Below, in pieces: positions 1 through 13,650 of a stretch of 64,000 bases of DNA. This DNA comes from Apis mellifera (Eukaryota; Arthropoda; Insecta; Hymenoptera; Apidae). The notes below the pieces were generated by a model. The model was not told the origin of the DNA. It searched no databases and worked only from the letters and a program-made list of their open reading frames with translations. Both the position numbers and the translations under genes were made by a program. How positions within the stretch are numbered: position 1 is the first letter of the stretch; every line of letters starts with the position of its first letter. The DNA lies in assembly GCF_003254395.2 (NCBI RefSeq), contig NC_037641.1, positions 3,505,001 through 3,569,000 on the forward strand, written 5' to 3'.

Positions 1-3000
1 CACGTTTTAACACGCATTCATTGCGTCGTAACAATATTTTGAAAAATGAGAAAAACTTTTTTCTTTCTTTTTTTGAATTTTACGAAACTTGAATTATCAC
101 ACACACTTGAATCTCTGACATTAATTCCTGAAATTGAAAATAGAAAATTGTCGAAGAAATTATGCACATTCCGTAATTTTTCTTTTTCCATAATAAAAAA
201 GATATTCTTTTATTAAAGACGATCGATTATTCCATTCTGAAAATTTTCCTCCAATTCTTCTTCTCGTAGGAGGAATCGAGGGGAGAAGGAGACGGGGAGG
301 TTGGCCAATGCGATTATTAACCGTACGAACGTGTAATTTCGGGGTAAATACACGTCTGGTGCACAGGACGGGGTTATAAAGGGTTCGTTCTTCTGGGCTT
401 TCGTGCACCAAACCTCTCGTTTTTCATTTCTCTTCTTAGCCAAGCTCGAGTCATGAACCAGGTTTGTACAGCGTTAATTTTCTCCCCCTCCCCCGGAGGG
501 TTGCTAACAATGAGCAGCAGAAACGATGTATCTCACCTCCCCATTCTAAATTCCTATCTCGCAAATCTCGCCCCGCGCCACTTTATACGCAACCAACCCC
601 CTTGCAAAAACAATCGAACTACGTCTTCATCTTCCGCATTCTCCTTTTTACGCTCTTCCTTCTTCCCTCTCCTTGCTCTTCCCTCCAACGCTGCCCTCGA
701 GCCATTGTTTTTCGAGGCTTGGAAAATAACATTTGATGATTCTTTCTGTGCTATTTGATTTTCACGATCTGATGATTATTTTTAATAAACGATAAAAATC
801 TTAGGATAAAGATTTCCTCGAGAAAGAAGCTTTGATTAGAGAAAATTAATTTTCTGATCCTTGATAATTATTTCAAATTACCAATATTTTTAATATAATT
901 TTATATATTAAGAATATTGGATGATCAAGTAATCCAATATCAATCGAAATTGCTATAAAATGTTGTCCAAAAAATCAGCAAGGATTAGAAATTCTTACGG
1001 ACGGATCTGGTTTACTCGTGGCATGCACGAGTCTTACGGGGTTGCAACCGTCCGTAACGATATTACGGCTCCTCGTCGTCTGGCGACGCTTTCCGTCGGA
1101 TCGATGGGAAAGACGCCTCGTCTGGGCTCGAAAATACGAGCTATCGACTCGTACAGGTCTTACGGTCGACCAATGAGAGCTTCATCGCCATTGAAAAATA
1201 CTCGACTTGCCCGTAAAAAAGGATCGAGGCTCGATTTTATAGGCTCGCAACTATGATTCTGGTAATTTTTATTTCAAAGGTTTTCAGCATTGAGTATTGG
1301 CTATTGAGAATTAAAAATTTAAAAAATTATGAAATTATGAATTTAAAAGAATTCGTATAACATGATATGCTTTTTATAAATCTTGCCAATAGTGATCAAT
1401 TTATTTATTTCATTAAACTTGTTTGTGAAAAATTTAGAATAGGAAATTTGTATGAATTTTCTAATTTCTGGTTCTTAAAAAGAAATTTAATATAAATATA
1501 TACGATACATTCTTTCTAATGGATGGATCTATGTGAAGTGTTTTCTTTTTTTTTAATTTAAAAGAATTTAAAACATTTCGTATCATTTTAAAAGATGTCT
1601 CTTTCCTCATCCTGTATTATTCTCAATCAAAAAACACGTGTGAAAAAATGTGTAAAACTATGTTCTCTTTCAATTTTTCATCTTATGCCATATTTTTAAA
1701 TATAAATTTCAAATTCGTAAAAGAGTATAAATTCCAGTTGCCAAACAATACCAAAACTATTTCCTCCGATTAAACTGGAGAATATTAGGTATATAGTAGT
1801 CCTCTTAGATCTGTTATTTTAGCCTTCAGCGTGTTAATAAACTAGTCCTGCTATTGATTCAGTGTTTCCACGGTAACGTGGGGTTATCATCCCTTGGAAA
1901 GGAAATTCTAGATTCCCCCGTCTCGAGTTTACGCCACCCGTAGAACGCATTCTCCGAGAGATAAATATAAGTTTTCCTCTCGGGTAATTAAAGGATCAAA
2001 CCGTTTCTTCAAATTGTTTTCTTTGAAACCATTTCCGATATCCTTGATTATTTTTATTTAATTTTTTCATTTGTACGCTTTACACATGGTCGAAATGTGT
2101 AAAATCCTTTGGAATTTAACGATTTGATGTACCGTTGAATAATATATTTTCTGCAAATAAATATAATTTGTAAAATAACTTTATAATATAATAGTAATAT
2201 TTTATCAATTTTTTATAAAAAATTTTAAATTATATTTCACATCGAATTAGAATAAGAAGATTTAGAAAAAAGAAGTCGATAATATTGATGTTAAATTTTG
2301 AAAAGATTACATCGATAATACAATCTGTAATCGATATGAAAAATAAACAAAAGAATTATTAATAACAATCAATGAAATGAAATTTTATTTATAATGATTT
2401 TTTTAATTGAATTTGTCGAATTAAAATTTGATAAATATCATTTTTAATAAAGATGTCTAATATCAATAAATAATAACAAGTTGTCAGAGACTCGTAAACA
2501 AAACGAATAATATGGATTATCTACTTTTCCGATTGTCGATTATATTGAAAACTCCAATTATCATCGGAGGTAACAGTACCTTTCGAACGATATTTCAATT
2601 TCCCCAGCCGAGCTTGCGAGCTGACACGCGTGATTAAGCAAAATTATACAGGCATCCGCATTTAATAATCCGGTATCGTCCGTGTAAAATTAGCCCGATA
2701 ATTGGCAACGACCTCGACGATGGACCGTGATCGTTCGATAATTTCCCTCGATCTTCCGCAGCCATGTCCAACGAATCTGGATTATCGACTGATAATTGAT
2801 GCTGATTATTTTCATTTCACATTTAACGAACACGGTACAACTTTTGATAGGAAATCAAGGAAAATTTTAAAATGTATCTTTCTTGTTTCTCTCGAAACGT
2901 TTAATTAATTGTTTCGTTACCGATCGTTTGCATATGCTATATGGATGGATTATTTCTTTTTTTCTAGCACGATTCTAAAAAACAAGATTAAAATTATTAA

Positions 3001-5510
3001 AAATAAAACATTTCAATGATTTTTATCAAATAATATCTTACCAATTTTTTAAATTTTAATACCACCAATTTTTCGTACGCCATTCTAAATTTTAAATCTC
3101 GATTCCGATATCGAAGCATTGTTCCTTATAACAATTTACTTTTTTTCTTTCTATAACGAAACAATTAATAAAACCGATCAAATTGCATTTATAACGTTAA
3201 TAAAAAATATCGTTCAACGATACGAGTTCGGTCATTAAATAAATCCCAAAATTATTTACATTACATTTATGGAATCGAATCGTTTCGAATGCACGCAAAA
3301 AACAAATTCCTGAATTTTTTCCTGGGAATTAATTACATCGCGAGAAAATTTTAAAAACAAATTTTCAACAAGAGATTAACGTTATCGATTCTTATAATCG
3401 ATAATAAAAAAAAAAAGAATTAACTCTCCTCGACTTATTGAAAATTAGTTCCTTTCTTTTTAATTTTTCCAGGAAAAGTCAATAATAAATTATCCCGTTT
3501 CTTCCGTTCGTTTCTTTTTTTTTTTTCTTTTTAGTCAGAAACAAAGGGAGATACAGAAGGATCAACGTGATAGAAGAAACGGGATAAGTATTAATTACCG
3601 GCGTGGCGAGGAATAATTTAAGAAAGGATTGCAGGATTAATTTTGCTCCTGAAACAGCTTCTCGAATTAAACCTCTTCCCATCTCTTTTCACCCGCCCCG
3701 AGGAGGATCCGACTCCCTCTCTCCTTCAGATTTCCTTTATTCACCGGCATCTCTCCCTCTCAACATTTTCCTTCGGTTGTTTATCTTCAATTTTCCCGCG
3801 CGACTTATTGTTTCTCTTCGTTTCTTCCTTATCCCCTCCCCTCTTCTCTCTCTCTCTCCCTCTCTCTTCTCTCTCAGGAGAAAAGAAGAAAGAAACTCCA
3901 GGCAGACCAATAGGAGGAGAATCTTGAAGGCGGAATGGAGGTTGAATCTTTTATCATTTCTGTTTTGGGGCCACGGAAATGGGGAAAAGAGGTGTTCTTA
4001 TATACATATACACGTATATAGAGGGGCTTGATTCAGGGACACGTCTGAATGGATTCGCCCGAACTGTTCGCCCGTCAGTTTTCAAGATACGGATACGCTG
4101 TATCAAAATATTGCGAGAAATGAAAGAAGAACGGAGAGTAAAAAATAGCCTTTGCTCAAAAAGAAAGAAAATAGTAGTAGTAGAGTGAGAAATAGTCTTC
4201 TGTGTAAAAAAAATAAAAGAAAAATATGTTGCATCGAAAGGAAAATGACAACAAATATAGAAGAAGATAATTTAAGAAATTTATAAAATATACTTGATAT
4301 TTTTTTTGTATTTTCTTTCATTTCGATTTTTAAAAATTTTTCATTCGATTAATTATTTATTTATTTCGAGGGAAATTTATCAAGACCAGAATTCATTTTA
4401 CTACGTATCTCTGAAAAATTTTACTGATCTATCGATCCTTTCGATTATTATATTTTTTTTTATCCTAATAATAACTTGCTCCTAAAAAAAAATTTGAACA
4501 TCTCGAGATCAAGAAGAAGACGAAAATAAAACATCATAATATATATATTCTCTAAAATTAAAAAAAAAAAATTCTTTCTACAGAATAGATAAGATCGATA
4601 AATCTATGAAAATCACGGTTGTTTGCGCAATGTCGCCCGATTGAAATTTGTTCCCAAGTGGAAAGTTTTGACCCTTGCTCCTCTCCCGTCTCCTGGCGGA
4701 GACAGGATCGATCGGATGAAATTAAATTTCGAAGCGAAAGTATCTCTGGAGAAAGGAGAGGGAAAAAAAAAAAGAAAAGGAAAAAAGAAGAAAAAAATAA
4801 AATAGAGGAAACTTTCACGCCGCTTGGTCACGAAAATCCGGGACTTATTGTGAGGGTGAAAACAGAACTTTTAACGAGACACACCTTTTTTTTTTTCTCT
4901 CCCCACCCTTGGAGATTCTCCCTGCGAAAGGAGTGGAGAGTTCGGTTTTTAAAAGACAATACAACCATCGTTGAAACGGATAAAAAGGACGGGAGGAATC
5001 CTAAGACAAAAGCGAAACCCATTGAGAAGAAGACACGGGGAGGGGAGGGGAAGGCAAAACGCGCGATGAAATGTTCATTGAATTGACTACTAATCCATTC
5101 AAATGAGAGGAGAGGAGGAGGGTAGAGCAGAAAGGGGGAATTATTGGATAAAAGCTTGGAAAAAAAACCTTTTTAAATTGAATATCTATCGCATTGTCCC
5201 ATTCTAATTCGTCTAGTTTTCATCCTCCTTAGTGACCATTCCCTTTCTCTTTCTCTACCGCGCCATTTTGTAACTTTTCTCTTCCGCGGCTACTGAATGA
5301 TCGAACGTCGATATTCGTGAGGAATCTGTCGAGGATTTTTTGAATTACTTTCCTTTGATTTGATATCCAAATTGTGGCAAAATGTAGTACAAATTTTACA
5401 GACGATTCATTCCACTCATTCTTTCTAATTATACGATCTAAAATACATTGTTCAAGAAAATATTGGAAACATTTGTTATTTTCAATATTTAATTCTTAAA
5501 AAAATATATA

Positions 5511-5550
5511 TTAATCCCTCGTGTCGTGTTATCCACTAGACTACTCTAAC
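5511..5550 (-). pseudogene. Partial tRNA-like 5' half
   Basis: On the minus strand the segment GTAGTCTAGTGGATAACACG closely resembles a tRNA D-arm/box A. The sequence after it does not form an anticodon or T arm, so only a 5' fragment, or a chance match, is present. Confidence 0.22.
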
Positions 5551-6918
5551 ATTACATAATATAATAACAAATGATGAAAAATTTATTTACAAATATTAAT
5601 ATCGTACGAATAATTCAATTATTTAAACAAATTATCATCAAATCACACGATAAATCTCTTTCTCCTCCTCAACAAATTCCTCACGACGAATTATGATAAA
5701 AGAGGAGAGGAAAAAAAAACCAATGAAATTTTCGATCCGCGCGAGAGGGAAATATATAAAGAAGTTAACAAATGATAAAGGGGAAAGAAATAAATGGGAT
5801 TTCGGTCCATTAGAAAATGGAGGCCAATATAAAGTTCGTATAGGAGGAGTGAGCCCATCCAGATTCCCTTATTATCGTTTTCATTCGAGCAAGAAGCATC
5901 GCGCGACGCGACGTTCGAACAAATGTTTCTCGTTAAAGGCCGGGTCGGAATGAAAATCATAAAAGTGAAGTATCTCCTGTGACGAAGGGCTCCTCCTCCC
6001 CTCTATCCCGTCTATCTCCGGTTTCCTCGACAATGTTTCCACGAACAAAGGAGAGAAGAAAGGGGAAGGGGTGGAAGGAATAAAAATAACCGTAGTAGAT
6101 GGGAATAAAGTGTCGCGGAAGGCTCTAGGATGTTTGTCGGTTCTGTTAAAACGTTGATTTAATTAAGTCGAGCGGGACGGGAACGGCACATCTTCTTGGG
6201 ATCCACGAACACTTCGCGGTTTATTCTGCCAGTGGTTGCCGCTTTGCCGCCTCCTGGATGGAAAAATTGAAGGAATAACAGTTGCCCCCTTTTTGATTCC
6301 TTATTCTTAAATCTCTTCCCCTTCTCCTCTCTGCTTGTTTAATTCAATCTTCACGGTTTTTGACAAGGTGAAATTTCTTTTTTTTATTTTAAAGGGAATA
6401 TTGACGGAACAACAATTCTTTGTCTCGTTGATCTGTTCAAATTCCTCTTTTTTATAATAATTTATAATAATTTAATTTTTTAGTAAGAAGATGAGTAAGA
6501 AGAAATTCTTTTTCTTTTTGGATGGAGAGATCACTGGATGAATGATTTTGATAAAAGATTAATTATTTGTAATATTTTGGAACTCACGATTTGTAAATTT
6601 CTCTCTCAAAAACCTTGAATTCGTAATCTTTCTCTCATTGCAATAAATACACTCGAAGGAATAAATATTTTTCCAGGGGAAGTTTTTCTGGAAAAAAAAT
6701 GAAACGAGCAGGGAAAATGATGGGTATAAATTCGACGTTTATCGAGCACTGTTCGCATCTGAAACGTCGGTGGTCGGCTTGGAGGCGTAAACTATTCCCA
6801 AAGAAAGTTATGATTTACCGGCACAACACGCTAATTTCCGATTCCGGCCGGTAAGTTTCCGTGCCAGGGAATTTCAGTTCAGCGGCATACGCGAGCAATA
6901 CCACCCTCCCTATATTTC

Positions 6919-6921
<3 letters not shown>

Positions 6922-6952
<31 letters not shown>
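6922..6952. repeat. (AT)n microsatellite
   Basis: About 15 uninterrupted AT dinucleotides. Likely polymorphic. Confidence 0.95.
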
Positions 6953-6957
<5 letters not shown>

Positions 6958-9900
6958 CAGACGCTCCTCTCCTGGTTTCCAACTTTTATTTATTGATATC
7001 CTCCTCTCCGTTATTTATTTCGAAGCGACGTTCGCTCCCTCCACCCCTTCTTTCTGTTTCCTCGTATTATATATAGGGAGGGAGAACTGAGACTGTTGGT
7101 GAGGCCGTTTGTAGAAGGAGAAATCAAACGATTCACATGTAAATTGTGTCTTTGTGAACTAAAAAAAAATAAAAATTTAATCAAAGATTTAATTTAAGAC
7201 GAAGATTAAATAAATTGTTGACTATCCTTGAATACGAATCTTTAAATTGTGTGTAGTTTTGGGTTGAACCTATATTTTGACAGTTTCTCTTTTATCCAAG
7301 AATGATAAAAAACATTTGAAACAATGATAAATTAATTAACACCCTTTCACAGTTATAAAGTTTCAAGAAATTTCAACGTTGTTTGAAAAATGTTTGAAAC
7401 AGTTTGATATTGTGTTCGAAGAAGCTCGAAGGGGTATCGGATGTTTAGAGTCAGACAAGAAGATATATATATATATACACGTGTCAAGTTCTGTGAAATA
7501 AACACAAAAAAAGGGACGAGGAATATTCTTCTTTCAAGAATATTTTTCTTTCCTAGATTTTTCATGCTCACGCTTTTCTTTTAACAAAGAAAGGGGAAAC
7601 TTGGGAGGATGAGGAGGAAGGAACATCGTCGTCTGCTGGAGTAATATTTCCTTTTTCTTTTTTTTTTTTCCATTATATTTTTATTTTAATTTTATTTCAA
7701 AGTTGCATCGTTAAAACTTCGTTATTTAAATGTCACGAACGAGAGGGGAAGCTTCTCTTCTAACCCTCCCGGGGTTACCATCGACCTTCCCCCCCCTTCG
7801 TAAGTGATTTTATTCATCGCGTAGCACGCGCGCAACCCGAAGAAGGCTGCGATTTATCGACGATATTCCTGCATTCAATCGCGAACGATGACATCGAGGG
7901 TGGTTTGTCAACGAGGGGGCGAGCTTCTGGCTCAGAAAAACTCACATTCTTCCACAAAAATTCGACATTCTTTTTCCGTTTCGATACATCTCTTAATAAA
8001 GTTATATTAATTAATCTAATATTAATTAATCTATTTCCTAATAATTGATAATCAATCGATTAAGAAGATTCGATAAAATAAAGGATTTCGTTCTGGATGG
8101 AAAAGGGATCTTCTGCGATTCTCAGGAAATTACGAGCTAGTGATATGCACAGATCGTCGATTTCAACGACGAGAAGAACAGCGGCCTGTTTCTCCCGTCC
8201 TGTTTGGACGGAAGGGCGGAAATGGAGTAAATACGGGATCAAATACGGAGAGGGTTGGGTTGGCTTCAGTTTGTTTTTTCCCCCGGCAACAAAAGGGTCC
8301 GGATCAGGTTCACGGGACGTGAAAAAAGGGGGAAATGCAGTTATTGTGTTGCCCTCAGGATTGAAATCGTCTTCTTTCGCGAGGAGCGTGACCGTTTCCA
8401 ACGGAAGATTGAGAGGGAAGATGGGGATGTTGGAGGCGAGTCGAATAGGAATGGCTTCTGTGAAGTGTGAAAAGAGTGTGTCGAGGTAAATATCTCAAGG
8501 GAATTGATCAATATCCTCTTTCATATAATAATTGTAATAATTTTGAATAAAATACAATAATAATTTAACATATTTTTCTATTTTTTATCTCATTCTTAAA
8601 TAATAAGATCATAGCGAGAAATAATAAATTTTACACGTGAAAAATTATCGTCCAACTGTTTTTTCTTTTTTCCATCGATCTATCTATCGATGTACGATAA
8701 AACGAATATAATCTATTATACAATTTATTGAAAGGATATCGATAATCTTCTCTTTATTTATCCTCAACACAATTTTTACCTTCTCTCTCTCTCTTTCGTA
8801 GTTAAAAAAATAAAAAATGCTTGCCAATTTAATTCATTCATCATCGCACAATCGCGATGCAAATTATGCAAATCCGAATTTTTACGCAACAGAAAATTAA
8901 ATCGATTTATATATATCTCCCTCGAACAAAAACAAAAAAAAAGACGATAAATCCAATCACAAATCAACCGTCAAACCCACGAGACGATTAATATCCAACG
9001 ATAATATCCAGGATCATAGAAAACATACCCGAAACACAGGGACAACGAACGAGAGAGAGAGAGGAATAATCCGGAAACGGACAGCTGGGATAAATGGATC
9101 CCACCTGATTCAGATCTGAGACATCCATCGAATCTGCGACAATGAAAATCGCGAGGATAATCGATACATAAATTTTCCAACGGAGGATCGCGAAGGAAAA
9201 AAAAGGAGAAGGCGAGTGGCGGTGTAAGACACAGAAGGAAGGGAGAAAGAAGGAGGCAGAAATCGACTGGGGTAGCGTAAATCAAGGTGGGCGGCCAGGT
9301 CGATTCCTCTGCGCAATTCCTACGTTCGTGAGACTTTTATCACTGGTGGTGTTTTATCGAGCGGTTCCACGGCCTACCTTCAACCTTAAATTACAAGGTC
9401 GCTCCTATACAGAGAGAGTACCAGGGCTATAAAGCACCAGGTATCCCCCTGTGTGTAAGTCGTCGTGTCAGGGACGAAAACTCGCCGCTAACGAACAAAC
9501 GCTTGGCTACAAGGCTTGTGTTTCTACAGGCTGTTTCAAAATTTAAGAATTTTTCCCTCCAGAAAGAAATAGAAAGAATAATTTCTGTATTCTCTCTGCA
9601 ATCGAGTCTCTTCTTTCCACGAATCCTTCGATTAGAGAATAGTTTATTGGTTTAAGGATGGTACAAGATTCTTCGAAATTGGGGTTTGAGCTTTTTAAAA
9701 AATTGAAGATTTTTTTTTTGAAGGAGATAGAGAATTAAGGAAAGAGAGATGCTGGAACAGAGTGGATTCGAAATTGAGAATTTTTGTTTCTCCATTAGAC
9801 AAGTTTTAGTTTAAGAGTATCTCGTTGAAGGATTCCTATAGTTAGCTATAGGTGAGAGTTCAGATTACCAGGATTTCCAGGATTAGCAGTTAGGATGTGT

Positions 9901-12269
9901 CGGAGTGGTAGGATTATTAGGGATTTAGGCTTCAAGTTGCAATTCCGAGATCGAGTTTTGAAATTTTAGATCGTTAGAACGTTTTTAAGGAATATATTAA
10001 AACTCTAGAGATTAAAATTTTGTCAAATTTTTTTTCTAAAGAAAAGAGATTCCATTCCTTTCGTAATTTCGAAATAAAAAAGAATTTGATTTCTTAAAAA
10101 ACTTCGAAACTTCAAAAGTAATATTTAGAATTTAGAAATCTCAAATTTAACATTATACATCTTAGCATCTTGAAATTTAGCTAAAGATTAACAGTCTGGA
10201 ATTCACGAGGCTGGAATCTAAAATCCTAGGATTAAAGACTCTATAACACGAATTTAACTTCTAAGTCTAATCACTTTAATATACATTCACTATTGTTATT
10301 CAATTCTCAAGCGAGTTTAACAAATGAAGTCAAAATATTTCCATATTTTTTAATGAAAATATTCTTTATTATTAAGAACACGAATTTTACAATTCATCCA
10401 ATTCTTATCCAATTCTTCGTTCAACAAATAAAATGATATTTCTATTCTTATTCAGAAAACCCTTACTAAAAATATCAAATTGAAATTTTTAGATTAATTC
10501 CACGCACAGATACAATTACCGTTCTTCGTTATGTTTTCTCGAAACAACATTCAAAGAACGAGGATCCACAACGATCCATCAATTCTACATTTTCAACTTC
10601 GTCACAGTTTCAATACGGCTTGATGCAGCTGGAACGCATGATGCACGTTAATAGGCAATGGAGGAATGTCACGAGATCTTACGCCGTTCCCACCATTCCG
10701 TTGGATGAAATACGGTAACGAGTCTGATTCATAGAACGCGATGAGGAAGAGGGAGGGGGGGTGGTTCACGGGGATGGTTAAATGGAAAGCGATTTAACCC
10801 CCAATCCTCCCCCCTCCCCTCGGTCCAGATTTATTTTGCAATTTAGCCTGACAGTATGCTGTTCATCTCGCGAATCTGTGATTCCAACTTAAATAATTCA
10901 TAGCCCCTAATACGAATAGTAATGGCGGCCGTTTAAAATCCCCGCTGAAATATTCAGCTCGCGGCCACCACCACGAATTTTCCTGCACATCGACGAATAA
11001 ACGAATAAACGAAACTATAACTATGTTCATGTTCATGGCGATCGAATTAATTCGATTGTCGAATCGAAACCGCGAATATTTCAAGATCTCGGCCAATCCA
11101 AGAGTGAACAGGCGTCTTGAAATATATTGTATTACGAAAGAAGGATAGCAAGTAATGGCACTTGGTTATTTATAATAATAATAATAAACTAAGTTAAAAT
11201 ATTCGATCTTAATTTAGACTCTAAAATGCTCTAATCGAATTACGAACTTTTCAATTCCTATAATAATGCTATATATAAAAGAGAAACGTTTCGAGAAACT
11301 TTTTCAACAGTTTCTCCTTTTCCCCTCGTTTAAATAATCTACCAATCTTTATTTTTCCTCCAAACAACTTACAAAAGCTCTCCCCTTCGAGAAAGGAAAA
11401 AAAAGGAAAAGAAGAAAGAAACTCTAACGAAACCATTTCCACCACGTTCCACCGCGTGGTAAAGAAGGAGGAGAGAAAGAAAAAAAGGATATAAACGAAA
11501 AGAAACCGTTGTGTCTCGGGGCGAAATGCAAGATCCCTGGAAAACGACCCTCGAAATCCCGAATCGTCGTCGGTGGTTTGGCGCGAAACGCTCGCACAGT
11601 TTCGCAGAGGCGGCGATTCAGCAGAATCGGCAAATTGCTGACTGCCACCACGCGCTTCTGTTTCCTGTTCTCGCGGTTTTATCCCCCCGCTTCCGTGTTT
11701 GCGCGCCACGCCTCCTCGACGATTGTCGTACGATTTCCGTTTAATTGACCAAACCATCCATCGTGACGCACGAGTACAGGATGGCTAGGAAACACTAGGG
11801 CTTTGTCTACCTGTTTATTAGTTTATTAGATTAACGCGCGAGGCATTATCGAGGCTATTACACCGGGGATGAGAATGTCCGCTCCATCTCCCTGGTGTAA
11901 CCACCCCCCAGATCTTGTAATTAAAATTTGTTGCCCCTGCCACGCTTAGTTAGGAAACTTTGATCGCAAGCCACGATTATTATTATACAGTTGGCCAGAT
12001 GTTAGATATTGAAGAGATAAGTGTGCAACTTCTCGGTGATCTATCGTTGTTCGATGGATAATGCATGCTCGGTTAGGGAATTATTAAAGGATATTAGCCG
12101 AGACTAGCCGAGTGTTAAGCTATTACGTAAGAGTTATTGTTCATTTCTCCTTTTAGAGAATTATTGTTGGAAATTTTAAATTTAAGAATGAGTTTCAAGA
12201 ATTTTGTAATTTCAGATGTTCCTCAAAAGAGGAAGAAAGAAAGATGGAGATGGATATATTAGAGCTTAC

Positions 12270-12424
12270 CTTGGCACGTTTCGAATATTTCAAGTATTGG
12301 TAATGATGATTGTCGTAGTTAAAGACGTGTGGTGTCAACGTTATGTCGCGATTTCGCATCTTGCCAGAAAGCGCTTTCTGTCGTTGCAGTTGCATCTTCT
12401 TGTTGTGGGCGCGAAGATCAGAGG
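12270..12424 (-). CDS. Cow: Testican/Cow-like gene, basic linker exon after Kazal
   Basis: This 155-bp exon encodes 51 full codons after a split Ala codon and ends exactly on a codon (phase 0 out). A T- and C-rich tract ending CCCCCAG precedes it and GTAAGC follows. The product is hydrophilic and basic, with no cysteine: K-M-Q-L-Q-R-Q-K-A-L-S-G-K-M-R-N-R-D, then a Tyr/His-rich part (N-Y-D-N-H-H-Y-Q-Y) and a Lys/Arg end. It contains one Ser-Gly pair (166-167 of the assembled segment). In testicans the stretch between the Kazal and EF-hand modules is variable, so the position fits although no domain is recognised. No exon encoding EF-hand or thyroglobulin sequence was found between 1 and 12269, so the C-terminal half should lie beyond the left edge. 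Phase continuity with the Kazal exon supports it. Confidence 0.82.
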
Positions 12425-13618
12425 CTGGGGGGAAAAAAAATCGAGTTTTAATCAATGCAGGACACGATAAATTAGAATTAGAGTAAATCAAATTCTCTGG
12501 ATGATGGAGAGATTCGTTTTTCGAGAAAATAATAATTTTTAATGATAATAAATTTTATTATACTGCTTTCAATTCAACGTTTTTCAACGAGGGAAATATT
12601 CTTTATTTCTGGCTGCATTGCGAAAGAAATTATTCAATATTATCGAAAGTATGGAGATCGATAGGGAGAGTATGTAACGACGTGGAAATCGTTGAAAATT
12701 TAGAGGGGGATGTCGAGGAAATTCGGACGACCAAACGAAAACTCATTAATCGCGTGTAAATAAATGAGCATTTGCATTCGACAACACGCGGCGGGCAAGC
12801 TTTTCGATGATTTTTAAACAAACGCGGCGACGTTGCAAACGCGATAAAACTCGATTGTCGACGTTTACACGCCTGTTCCCGAATATTTTATGCCCACCGT
12901 TCACGGTGGCTTTATTAGTCCACCTGCGTTTGTTTGTTTCCAAGCTTAACTACAAATTGTGTTTTTCGTTTGAAAATTGGGGGAGAGGAGGGGAGGGAGG
13001 GGAGGAAGGAGGGAAAAATAAAAATTACTCGATTCGTCATTATTGCGTATAACATTTCGGAGAATATCATCGTGCAAAATATTCCGTTTGTCCGATCCTT
13101 TCAAACAACGTATCAAACTCCATTTGATCGTGAATATTTTCCAAAATACGTATCGTCACTTGTATCGTGTTCTGTTGGTAGTTGGATTGACGTTGATAGA
13201 TATTTTGATTTCCGGTTTCCAAACCGAGTCATAAATTTGGATTTTCTCAATAATACTGAGATAATTTATTATTTCATCGAAATATATATATATGTATGAT
13301 TTCTTTTTTTCTCTCCATCATTTTGAAACTGTATTATTATCATGAATGTAGATTGATGGATTTTTAAGAATAATCGCTTGATAATTTTATTATTAATTAT
13401 ATTTCTGTTGTAACGAAACTTCAATGCGTATCTTCTTCATTGCCTCGTTAATTATTCCTTCATGTTTTTTGAATTATTCTCCAAATTGTAATTCAAGAAT
13501 TTCAAAATCTTTTCACTTGATTTTAAAATATACCCGTACCTTTTCTATTTAAATTAATCGCTATATTTATTGAAATAAATTGCAATTCAAACGTGAATAA
13601 TATAATTTAGAAATTCGT

Positions 13619-13650
<32 letters not shown>

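Larger units (their letters stand above)
1..12269 (-). other. Downstream (3') intron of the testican-like gene, partial
   Basis: This starts at the GTAAGC donor of the basic linker exon and runs off the left edge, so the intron is at least 12.3 kb. I looked on the minus strand for the expected EF-hand, thyroglobulin (C-W-C-V) and acidic-tail coding sequence and saw none. The stretch holds an AT microsatellite (6922-6952), purine-rich tracts (4740-4800, 5040-5135), a partial tRNA-like segment (5511-5550), and a CpG-rich segment with a 98-codon plus-strand frame (960-1256). Open frames at 4619-5086, 8060-8489 and 11269-11757 overlap other frames and lack recognisable domains. Confidence 0.65.

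Noticed and set aside
4619..5086. 155-codon plus-strand frame
   Set aside because: Mostly Lys/Glu runs from A/G-rich low-complexity DNA; no recognisable domain.
8060..8489. Overlapping 113- and 130-codon frames on opposite strands
   Set aside because: Mutually antiparallel, with no conserved motif. Likely a stop-poor GC-richer patch.
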